From Anagrus nilaparvatae (taxonomy: Eukaryota; Arthropoda; Insecta; Hymenoptera; Mymaridae), in the NCBI GenBank assembly GCA_022575985.1, contig JAKSXM010000141.1, positions 124,001 to 188,000 on the forward strand: a DNA stretch of 64,000 bases, read 5' to 3'. How positions within the stretch are numbered: the first letter of the stretch is position 1; the number at the start of each line of letters is the position of its first letter. This document shows positions 19,991 through 32,500 of the stretch, one piece after another. Position numbers and translations under genes: made by a program. The notes below the pieces were generated by a model. It was given only the letters and a program-made list of their open reading frames with translations. It was not told the origin of the DNA and made no database searches.

Positions 19991-20576
19991 AATTTTGAAA
20001 TAATTTGTTAATAACAAAAAATTGACCACGAAATTCGCAAAACGGACCCCAGATTCGTGTTCAGCGGGTCAAAAAACATAAATACCATCTATTTTTATCC
20101 TCGGAAAAAGAAATTTAATTTTTGGGCGTAATTAGTATGGCTGGCGCCTGTATTATATCCAATCAGACTTTTAAATAATTATAAAAATTTTTATTACGAC
20201 CAGAGAAGCGATAATCCAATCCCATCAATTGGCAACCCATTCTTACGTATTTGGTTTTTTATATTTTAACTTCTGACGATTGGTCGAAAATAAAAATTTT
20301 TGTTCTCCTTCCCAAAAAAAATTTACAAAGTAAAAATTTAGAGGCGTGGTTAATTTTAAATGTTATCTTACCTGGCACGTACTATAATAAGATTGTCAGT
20401 CAATAAGTTTTTTTCGTGAATTGTGAATCAACTATCATTCATAAAACATTGACTTTAAAAAAAAAAATCAATGTACTTGTTTTTTTGTTTTGTTTTTTAT
20501 ATTATGTTTTATTTTTTTTTACTTTAAAAAGTGATTTAGTTTTTTATTGTGTTATTAAAATTATTTGATAAGAACA

Positions 20577-23500
20577 ATGGTTTCATATTTGAATCCTCCA
20601 TCAATTTATGATGAAAATGTTGGTTTGAATTTGGAGAATGAAGTGCTAATAAAAAATCATCAATTTTATCAGTACCATAATAATCACCATCACAATCATC
20701 ATTATCCAAATTACCATTATCATCATCCATATTTACAGCATCAGGCGCATCATCAACACCAATATCATCATACATTGATGAATAATGTTGAAAAAAATTT
20801 TGGATGGTATGCTCATACTCAAAATGAAGAATTTAGAAGAAAAACTGAAGAACCAGCTGCATTTATGCAAAAATTTTATGAACGTCGACAATTTATTTAT
20901 CAGCAACAGTTACAGCAATTGCAATTAGGATTAAGTCCAAATTGCAGTAATGATAAGAATCTGAATAATGCCAAAGATGAAGAATATTTTGATAGTTTAA
21001 AAAATACTGATGGATCGAGTCCAACTTCAATAAATTCAAGTGAAGGTGATTCAAGCAGTTCCAGAACATTTAACAGCACCCCGTCGTCGTGTATGAGTAT
21101 TGATTCAGCTTTTTATAAAAATATTAACGATTTTATCATTCCTGATGGAAAATCAGAATATGAGGTGCCACAAGAAGATGTACCATTTGATTGGATGAAA
21201 AAGACAAAACAAGCAAAAGCTTTAGGTAAGTTAATTTTTGTTTGATTGATTTTTTTTAACGTTAAATTATACACTGAAAAAAAATTCCGGTTGCCGCAAC
21301 TGGATTTTTCCAATTGCGGTAATCGGAATTCCGGTTACGGTAAACGGAATTACGGTTTCGGCAACCGGAAATCCAGCTTTGAAAAATGGATTTTTTTTAC
21401 GTCGAAGACATAATATAAAACAATTCTATCTATAAAAATAGATGTTTTAAGAATAATAATTTAAATTTTTTATACAATGAAAAAAAATTCCGCTTACCGC
21501 TAGCAAAATTCCATTTGCCGCTAGCGAAATTCCGTTTTCCGCTAGCGAAATCCGCTTCCCGCAAGCGGAATTCCGCTTGAAGCTAGCGGATTTTTTTTTT
21601 ATTTACACGAAAAAAATTCCGGTTGCGGCAACCTGAATTTTTCCCGTTGCGGCAACCAGATTTTCCGGTTACGGTCACTGGAATTCCGGTTATCCGGAAG
21701 TCCTATTTAAAAAAAGTAAATAGAAATTATTTTTCCATAATTTTGAAAAAATGTCGTAAAGTTTAAAAGCCCTGGGTGGAGAAGTATAATAGAAATTGAA
21801 AAATGGCATAAGAAATAAAAATAAAATAAAAATTTAATGAATTATTTACCTAATTTCTGTTAGATTTAGTTTAATTAAACTACACAAAAATAATTTAAAA
21901 TTAAAGTATTTTTTTGTTAGTTAAAATTATTTTTTTGTGTTTCAAAAAGAATTCAAGAATTATAAATAAAAAAGAAATAACAGGAAATATTTGTGTTAAG
22001 TTTTATTTGTGGTTTTATTTTTCATTCAGAATAATCTTTCAGAGGAACCTGACTTTAAATATTGAAATCTTAGGCCCTTTTTTGGCTATTCACTCTAATT
22101 ATTCTGCTCTGGTTAGCTTCAAAACATCTATAATATTAAAAATAACTAGCCTTCAGATAACTCGTATAAGACTTTATAAAAATATTTCAATACAGGAGAA
22201 GAAAGGCAATATCTCGATATTGCTTTTCTTCTCCTGTATTTAACGTGATTTAGGAGTCATCGATTTTTAAATTTTGCACATCTCTAAAATAAAGTACTAA
22301 AAATATTAATACTTATTATTAATTAATTTAGTAATAATTTATTTACAGCTCGATTTGTTATTGTTGTACTTGTAGTTTATTAATATTATTTATTACTTTT
22401 ATAAATTTTTTAATCATTCCAAAAATATAAATGAGAAAAAAATTATTTAACTGAACTTAATTCATTAAATGTAAATATGTTTTTCGCTAGTCTACCTTTT
22501 TTACTATATAAAGTATAAATAAACAAATATTTGGCGGCAAAGAACGTTATTATACAACTTTAAATAAAGTATGATAAGGGCGATTATTTTAAAAAAATAT
22601 AAGAATGTGATATTTTTTTGTCATGTTTATGTTTTATTATTTAAAATATTTGGTAGCAAATTTTTTTATTTATATGGAAGATTTGAAGTTATATAACTGC
22701 CAATTATGTTTTATTATTTTTGTTATTATTATAAACATTTTGTTATTAAAAATATATAAAAAATACAAAAAAACAATATTTCAATATTATTAATTTTGTG
22801 ATTTTAATAAAATAATTTATATTGAAAAGAATTAAAATTATTTCAATATGAGATGTTGCTTTTCTTTCGTGGACAAGAGCGGCGCCAAGCATCCTGAGTA
22901 CATGAATTAAAATGCATATCTCGATATTGCTTTTCTTCTCCTGTATTATAAGCTTATTTGGCGCTGCTATTTTTGCATATCTCTTGTTTTTCATATAAGG
23001 AGTGGAAATTTTGGAAAAATTTTTTCACCAATGAAAAGAGCATGTCTTAATTACCTTAGAAACATATAAATTTTTTTTAAATTGTATATAAACCTTTCAA
23101 AATTAACCGAAACGCGTTTCTTTAAATATCTCGAAATGAGTTAAAAGTGAGATATTGCCTTTTTACTCCTGTACGGCAGTATACTAAGGCTAGTTCCACA
23201 AACCTCCGTAATCGCATAAACGGAGCCGCAACGCAATGCGCACAACACGATTTTCGTTTGTTTGACCAATTACCGAAAAAAATGGTTGATTTTCAAGAAT
23301 AGGAAAAAAGCAATTTAAAACAGCTGACGAGGGTTTTTGGGCACTATTTTTTTTATATAACTAATAATTTTAAATTTTGTTTTTATTTCTAAAAATTTAC
23401 CATATTTTTCGGTGTTTGGTCAAATTTCTATTTCACAGTTTTTGAGATTGATTGAAGAATAATTTTATAGAAATAAATTAGGTATTACTACGTTCAAAAA

Positions 23501-26500
23501 GGAAAAAATATTGCTGTTTTTTTTATTTTTTTATGCAAAAAGTTTTGAGAAAAAAAAGTTTAAAATTATAGAAAATATGGCTTTTGAATTTTTACGAATT
23601 GAAAAATATTAGTTCCATTATGCTTACTAGGGTTTTTGGGCGTTCGTAAAACCCGAATCTAACACCCAAACACGAAATTTGGGCAATTACAGAACTATAT
23701 GGTTAATTTTTAAAAATAAAAAAGAAATAATTTAATACTAGTTATGGGAGTTTTCGGGCACACAGAGTCTGAATCCAACACCCAATTTTTAAAATTGGAC
23801 ACTGCGGATTGGAAATTTACCAATTACAAAAAACGATGTCAAAGTAAATTGGCACTATGGTTTCCCATTAACAATAACAAAATTTTCTTAATGGTCTATA
23901 TTAACTAGTAAAAACGATAATTCAAGATATTAGTACTTTCATACGGAATAAAATTTAGTACTACGTCCAAATAGAAAAAAAATATTGCAGTTTTTTTTAT
24001 TTATTTTTTTTTTTAATTTTCAGAAAAAAAATTTGAAAATAATTAAGTATCAGATCCAAAAAATTACTACAAACGAGGTTCCTTAAACTAGTAGACCCAT
24101 AGAAATAAATTAGGTACTACGTCCAAAGGGAAAAAAAATTTGGTGTTTTTTGGATTTTTTTGTGACAAAAACTTTGGAAAAAAAATGTTCAAAAAATTAA
24201 TTAGCAGATTCGAGGTATCGAGTAAAAACCATTATTTCAAATATAAATGGGCATATCCATTACTTTTCATACAAAAGTGTGCGCACCCATGACTCCGATC
24301 GGGCTCAAATTTTCAGGGGTGGTTTGAAGTAATAAAAAACTCAGCCAGCCAAAATTTCAGCCATTTTGCAGGACGGGTTGCCGAGATACAAGCTCTAAAA
24401 GGTCTAAAAATAGCTGATTTAGCCAATTTTAAAAAATTTACTGGGCTTCAAGGATTAGTCCAAAAAACATCCGGCTGGTCTCATTTTTTTCCTTGAACTT
24501 TCAACTTTTACCAAAAAAATTTTCAAAAAGTTTCATGGAGTTAATTTTTACTGGCATTGATTAACGTAAGATTCATTTTATCGAAAAATGCTGATTTTTG
24601 AACTTAAATTGTGACTCAGCATCATTAGCTTCAGACTTCCGGTTGGTCTCGTTAACGACCTTAAACGTTAAAAAAGCTTATCAGGGACCGGAGATATAAG
24701 CAATTGAAAGTTTTCTGTTTCCGAAAATATCAATTTTTTAACAACTTTAATCGACTTCAAAATTTTTTTCTGAGCACTTTAAGGACTGAAAATTTCAGGA
24801 AAGCTTCTTTTGATATTAAACAAAATTCCCTACAAATTTGGGCGATGGTATTGGCTTCTGTTCGTAGATATAAGGCTCTGAAAATGTGTAATAATTGGAC
24901 CAATATTGGCCAATAATTGGTTAAGGGGTCAACCAAAAAATTTTTCTTCTTCAATATTCGAATAGCCAGAGAAAAATGAGCTGATTTTAAAAAAAAAAAT
25001 TTTTATTTTTGACCGAAAAATAAGCAAGTTATCATCATTTTAAGATTTTTAAAAAAATTTTCCAAAAATTCCAGTTTTAGGGTCATTATACAGTATTTTA
25101 ACTTGAAATAGTGATAACTCGCTTATTTTTCGGTCTAAAACAAAATTTTTTTTTTAAATTGTCGAATTTTTTCCTGGCTATTCGAATATTTACAAAAAAG
25201 AAACTTTTTATATGCAAAAATTATTTTTTTGGGCCAAAAACTACCTTAATACATTGACAAAATAAAGTAATTTCTAAAGTAATTCACATTTACTTCTGTT
25301 TGTGTTGCTTAAAAAAATTTTAGGGAATTTTTTTTAATATCAAAAGAAGCTTTCCTGAAATTTTCAGCCCTTAATGTGCTCAGAGAAAAAATTTGCAGAC
25401 GATTAAAGTTGTTAAAAAATCGATATTTTCGGAAATAGCAAACTTTCAATTGCTTATATCTCCGGTCCCTGATAATCTTTTTTAACGCTGAAGGTTTCAT
25501 TTGAAAGGTCTTTACTAGACGCTTTTAATGAGACCAATTGAAAGTCTTTATCTAATGATGTTGAGTCACAATTTAAGTTCAAATATCAGCATTTTTCGAT
25601 AAAATGAATCTTACGTTAATCAATGCCAGTAAAAATCTACTCCATGAAACTTTTTAAAAATTTTTTTGGTAAAAGTTGAAAGTTCAAGGAAAAAAATGAG
25701 ACCAGCCGGATGTTTTTTGGACTAATCCATGAAGCCCAGTAAATTTTTGAAAATTGGCTAAAAACAGCTATTTTTGGACCTTTTAGAGCTTGTATCTCGG
25801 CAACCCGTCCTGCTGAGTTTTTTATTATTTCAAACCAACCCCGAAAATTTGAGCCCGATCGGAGTCATGGGTGCGCATACTTTTGTATGAAAAGTAATGG
25901 ATATGCCCAAGTACTTTCATAGTAATAAATGAGGTATTACATCCAAATTAAAAAAAAAAGAAAGTAGTTTGAAATTTTTTTATAAAAAAAATTTTGAAAA
26001 AAAAATTAGGACTTAATATCATAATGGTTGTAAATTATCGCCAGTTACAGACGTACATACATACATACATACATACTAAAGTGTGTCTTATTTTTTTTTT
26101 CGATACTTTTTGGCTTCCCCCATTTTTTCGAAAATTTTGGTCATAAAAAACCCCCAGCTCCAAGGATTTTGATTTTCAATTTTTTTAACTTGTGCCGCCG
26201 AGCACTTGAAGTTTCCCATTTAAATAACATTGGAATTTTTAGTGTTTACCTTTACAAATTTTTACAGAGGCCACACGTTTTAAAAGGCTAATTTTTAATG
26301 GAAAACATATTTTCATATGTTGTAAAGACAAGCAAACAGCCCTGCATTCATTTCAAAGGGAATTCTTGGTTTAGAAACACAAATTTACATGTTGGCTCAA
26401 TCTTATAAAACAGGGTTTTTCGGTAATTTTCGATAAAACGTTGCAACCTCAAAAATTAACCAAAACACTACTGGTTAATTTTACTTTTTTTGGTATAAAT

Positions 26501-29500
26501 GATACCTTTCAAACGACGTAAGTCCTATATTTTTATCACTGATTCTCTCAGCGCTATAGTCAATTAATCTACAGGTAATTTTTAACCCGAAATGACCAAT
26601 TGTTAAATTTGTTTAAATTGTTGCCAAAATTTTAATTTTTGACGAAATTGAGTTTTATAAGCCTTAAAAATTTTCTACAAGCTTCAAATTTCCAAAACTT
26701 CTTTATTCGTCTCTTTTCTTCAAATAGTTTTTAAGATATCGCTTTTCAAAGATAATGATAAAAATTGACATTTTTTTTAAAACCCTGAAATTCGGACTCT
26801 GACTTTAAATTATCATCTCTGGTTAATAATTGATTGAAATGCAGTGAATAAAAATTTTTGGGCAATTTGAAGCTTGTAAAAAATTTTTAAGACCTATAAA
26901 CCACAATTTTGTTGAAAATTACAATTTTGACAGCAGTTTAAGCAAATTCAAAAATTGGTCACTTTTAGTCGAAAATTACCATAAGTTTAATATATTAAAC
27001 GGTTTACGGGCGGCGTTTGAAAGGTTACACTTGCACTAAAAAAATGAGATCAGAAAAAAATCTTTTGGTTAACTTTTGAGGTTGCAGTATTTTATTAAAA
27101 ATTACCGATAACCCCTATTTTATAACATTCAGCCAACCTTAAAAATTAATCAAAACACTTATGGTTGATCTCATTTTTTTGGTGCAAGTGTCACCTTTCA
27201 AACGCCGTAAACCGCGTTCTTTTATCATTGATCCTCTCATCACTATAGCCAATCAACCTGACGGTAATTTTTGACTAAAAATTACCAGTTTTTGATATTG
27301 CTTAAATTAATTTAAGCTTAAAAAGGACAAATGGTGCAATTTTCACCAATCATTGGGAATCGATAGTTCAAGGGATTTTGAAACGAAAATGTCTTTTAAA
27401 AAAATCAGAAATATTCATTCCCTTTTTGAGATACGGAGGCAAGAAAAAAAAAAGTTAAAAAATTATTTTGCTGATACAGAAGATGTAAGTAAAAGATTTT
27501 GTTTCTAGGGATTACCATCTGAATCAAGACTGGGTTTTAATATGTTTTATGGGCCACTGATTATGAATATCAGGCTCCTAAATCCTTACAAGATGCACAT
27601 TACCCTATACTAGGGCAAAAAATGCCTTAAAAAGTCGCGGGCTCACGGGCTCTATATTATAAGAATCATTAAAAACTGCTTCAAATACTCAACCTATAAG
27701 TTTTTTGTTTTTTGTGTCGCTAGTTCCAATAAAGATGGTCCCAAAAACCCAAACGTATGTGTTAGCCCTTAAAGGGCAAATATGGCCCTTTTAAGGGTTT
27801 CTAAGTACAAATCAAAAATGCTTATTTCATAATTCAAACTATACGATATTATGAAGGCTAAATTGAATGATGGTCGTCATGAAAGCCAAATGGTATATGA
27901 AGAGGTGTAGTAATTGGTGATTTATGTATCAAAAGCCAGTAGAAGGGCTATTTTGCCTTGTAAGGGCTTTTGATGCACTGTAGGAGTTTTGGGAACACCT
28001 AATCTAATTTAATCATGATATTGTGGTATAGTTTGAGTACTTGATGTATTATAAATGATTTATATATAAAAATAAATCAATTGAAGTACCAAGGTGTACG
28101 CTGGAGGTTGGTAAGAAAGTATACAGCTATCAAGCAATAAAACTATATAATCAGCAATTACCAAGTAATCTAAAAATGCTTGATATAAACAAAAAAAGCT
28201 CTAAATATAATATCAAAAATTGGATAATCAATTCTAAAATCTAGTCTATTTTATCATATTGTTAACTAATTTATAGATGTGTTGCTCTAACCCTTTACTA
28301 ATCTTAGTTTTATTATTTTAATTAATTTTAAGTATTATTTTTTTATTATATACTGATTCCTCCTATGTACAGGTTATTACCTACTGTAGGCCTATAATAT
28401 GTAACATTATTGTATATATTATTTAAATTTGAAATAAATTATTATTATTATTATTATTATATATAAGAAACCCTGAAAAGGGCTACTTTGCCCTTCCAGG
28501 GCTTCACATATTCCGTTAGGTTTTTGGTACAATCATCATTCAGAATATAGTAATGTAACTGACGTATAGTTTAAATAATTAATATAGTTATTAATGAATC
28601 ATTCATAGTAAGCTCTAAGAAGGGCAACTTTGTCCTAGGATAGGGCTTTAGAAGTACTGTTAGGATTTCCAGGTCGTCATCAAGTAATTTTGCCACTCAA
28701 AAAGTGTTTATCTTGAGTTCTTTACATTGTATTCAAAGATCTTACAAGAAAAAGACCTAATAAGGGCAATTTAGCTCTTTGAAAGCTCTTATCTTCATAT
28801 ACACCATTTGGGTTTCGTGTCGACCATCATTGAATTTAGCCTCCATAATATCGTATAGTTTGAATTATGAAATAAGCATTTTTGATTTGTACTTAGAAAT
28901 CCTTAAAAGGGCCATTTTTGCCCTTTAAGGGCTAACACATACGTTTGGGTTTTTGGGACCATCATTATTGGAATCAGCGACCCAAAAAACGTATAGGTTG
29001 AGTATTTGAAGCAGTTATTAATGATTCTTATATAGAGCCTGTGAGCCCGTGACTTTTTAGGTTATTTTTTGCCCTAGTATAAGGTAAGGATTTAGGAGCC
29101 TGATATTCATAAACAGTGGCCCATAAAACAAATTAAAACCCAGTCTTGATTCAGACGCTAATCCCTAGAAGCAGAATCTTTTACTTACGTCTTCTGTATC
29201 AGCAAAATAATTTTTTTATTTTTTTACACTTCTAGCCTCCGTATCTCAAAAGGGAATGAATATTTCCGATTTTTTCAAAGGACATTTTCGTTTAAAAATC
29301 CCTTGAATTATCGATTCCCAAAGTTTGGAGTAAATCGCACCATTTGCAATTTTCCAATGCTAATGGTGCGGGGTCCTTTCCTACAAGCTTCAAATTTCCA
29401 AAAATTCTTTTTTCACCGCTTTTCAATAAATTATTATTAAACAGAGATGATAATTTAAAGTCAGAGTCCGAATTTCAGGGTTTTAAAAAAAATGTCAAAT

Positions 29501-32500
29501 TTTATCATTATCTTTGAAAAGCGTTATCTTAAAGAAAAGAGACGAGTAAAAAAGTTTTGGAAATTTGAAGCTTGTAGAAAATTTTTAAGGCTTATAAAAC
29601 TCAATTTCGTCAAAAATTAAACTTTGGCAGCAATTTAAGCAAATTTAAAAATTAGTCATTTCCGATTAAGGACTTATGACCCCAATAGGAAAAAAAAGCA
29701 AATTACTCCAGTCAAATCACGGGGGGGGGGGGGGAGGGGTGGCATTGTTTGTGGCCGCCACCAGATTTGGTCTACTATAGGTTTTTTGGGTCGCTGAAGA
29801 CGAAAATCGGGGTCTTTTCTATGCGCAATTGGGGCTTGACCCTTAAATCGGGCAAAACTGCCCCTAAAAAGGGCATTTTTGCTGTATTCATTGTAAGCCT
29901 TTGAAATTTGGTATACAGGGGTTTTTTAGGTCGCTGAAAACGAATGTTACAGTTATAACTATGAAAAATTACCCCTTTACCCTTAAATTGGATAAAACTA
30001 CCCCTAAAAGGGGCGTTTTCACAACTTTCACTCTATCCCTCCAAGATTCAACCTATTAGGGTTTTTCGGGTCGCTAATCACAAAAATCGTTGTCTTTTCA
30101 ATTAAAACTTAACTTTTCACCCTTAAATTAGCCTAAACTACCCCTAAAAGGGGTATTTTTGCAACTTTCACTCTAGCCCTCCAAGATTTGGTCTAATAAA
30201 GGTTTTTGGAGTCGCTGATCACGAATATTGAATTTATAACTATGAAAAATAACCCCTTCACGCTTAAATTGGCCAAAAGTACCCCTAAAAGGGGTGTTTT
30301 TTCTACATTCGCTCTAGCCCTCCAAGATTTGGTCTTAAAGGGTTTTTTAGGACGCTGATCTCGAAAATCGCGTTTTTTTCAATTAAAAATTAGGTCTTCA
30401 GCCTCAAATTTGCTAAAACTACTCCTAAAAGGTTTGAAAGGTATAAATAAATGAATCATACATTTTACAAGTTTTCTTATTTATAAAATAAAGGTAAGCA
30501 AATGTTTTATCATTTGAAAAACTTTTCAAAAATTAAAATTAAAATAAAAATTTTTTTTATTATGCCTCAAAATAATCCTTCAAGGGCTGTTTATTGTGAT
30601 CAGTGACCTAAAAAACACTATTAGACTAAATCTTAGAAAGCTAGAACGAATATAGCGATATTCCTATATTTTACGATATTCCTATATTACCGACATTTCC
30701 GAAAGCCCCCATTTTAGGAGTAGTTCCGGTTAATATAAGGTTGAAGAGTTACGTTTTAATTGAAAAGACATCGATTTTTGTGACCAGTGCCCCAAAAAAC
30801 TCTATCACACCAAATCTTGAAGGGATAGATTGAAAGTAGTGAAAACACACCTTTTAGGGGCAGTTTTGCTCAATTTAAGGGTGAAGGGGTAATTTTTCAT
30901 AGTTATAACTGCAATATTCGTTATCAGCGACCCAAAAAACCCCCGTATACCAAATTTCATAGGCTTACAGTGAATACAGCAAAAATGCCCTATTTAAGAG
31001 CAGTTTGCCCAATTTAAGGGTGAAGGGGTAATTTTTCATAGTTATAACTGCAATATTCGTTATCAGCGACCCAAAAACCCCCCGTATACCAAATTTCAAA
31101 GGTTTACAATGAATACAGCAAAAATGCCAAAATTTTTAGGGGCTGTTTTGCCCGATTTAAGGGTCAAACCCCAATAGCGCATAGAAAAAATCCCGATTTT
31201 CGTGTTCCGCGACCCAAAAAACCTATAGTGGACCAAATCTGGTAGCGGCCACAAACAATACCACCAAAACCGTGATTTTAGTGGAGTAAATATCCACATT
31301 ACCGACGCTATTTTTTTAAATAATTTGCAGTTTAAAATAAAATTAGTCGTAAAAATATTAAAAAATGTGTTTATTATGTAATATTATTGCAAAAAAAATT
31401 ATCTAAATTTTATAAATTATGAAAAAACATTGTTATTTTAGTTTAAGGTACTTGCTAAGACTTGGTTTTCACTGAATAATTAATGATTGAATGTGGTAAC
31501 TTGTGTCTGGTAACTTAGATAAAATAAATTGGAAATATAATCTTTGAAAATTTATTTATTATATTTAATTAGTTTCATCCCCCTGTGTCATCATTATTAT
31601 ACTTTCTGTAAGCTCCAAATGTGAATTTCTATAAGAGCAATGTAAAACTGCCTATTTTTAATTTGCAATAAAATGAAAATTAATGTGGTAACAAAGGTAA
31701 AACCAAGATCTATTCAACTTTAAAAATGTTTAGCTTTAATAATTTTCCTGTTTCATTCAGTTCTGTCATCATTTCCAATTAGGGTCATAACTCCTTAAAA
31801 ATTACCAGTGAATAATTGTCTATAGCGCTGAGAGAATCAATTAACCAGAAGTGTTTTGGTTAATTTTTGAGGTTGCAACGTTTTATCGAAAATTACCGAA
31901 AAACCCTGTTTTATAAGATTGAGCCAACATGTAAATTTGTGTTTCTAAACCAAGAATTACCTTTGAAATGAATGCAGGGCTGTTTGCTTATCTTTACAAC
32001 ATAAAAAAAAAAGGTTTTCCATTAAAAATTAGCCTTTTAAAACGTGTGGCCTCTGTAAAAATTTGTAAAGCTAAACAATAAAAATTCCAATGTTATTTAA
32101 ATGGGAAACTTCAAGTGCTCGGTGGCACGGGTTAAAAAAATCGAAAATCAAAAAGGAGCTGGGGGTTTTTTATGACCAAAATTTTCGAGAAAATGGGGAA
32201 AGCCAAAAAATATCAAAAAAAAATAAGACACACTCTAAACACACACAAATACAAACTTTTTTTAAAAACCGGTTTTTTAGCTTCCTGGGGTCTCAAAACG
32301 TGCTCAAATTTTGATTTTTGATTTTTTCGCATATAAGCACGTTATATGCGAAAAAAATCAAAATTTCACCTAAAACAATGATTCCTCTATGAGGAACAAA
32401 ACAACACAGAAAACAACACTATTTTTTTCTTTTTGGATGTAATACCTCATTTATCTCTATGAAAATACTATCTGAAAATATGGTTTTTACTCGAATCGGA

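Noticed and set aside
20536..20775. Minus-strand Asp-rich ORF opposite caudal exon 1
   Set aside because: It is the antisense of the His-codon-rich stretch of caudal; the sense frame has a start, motif and splice phase that fit.
29724..29740. Long G run as a possible G-quadruplex
   Set aside because: A single homopolymer slip-prone run in one arm; the partner arm lacks it, so it is more likely expansion or sequencing error.
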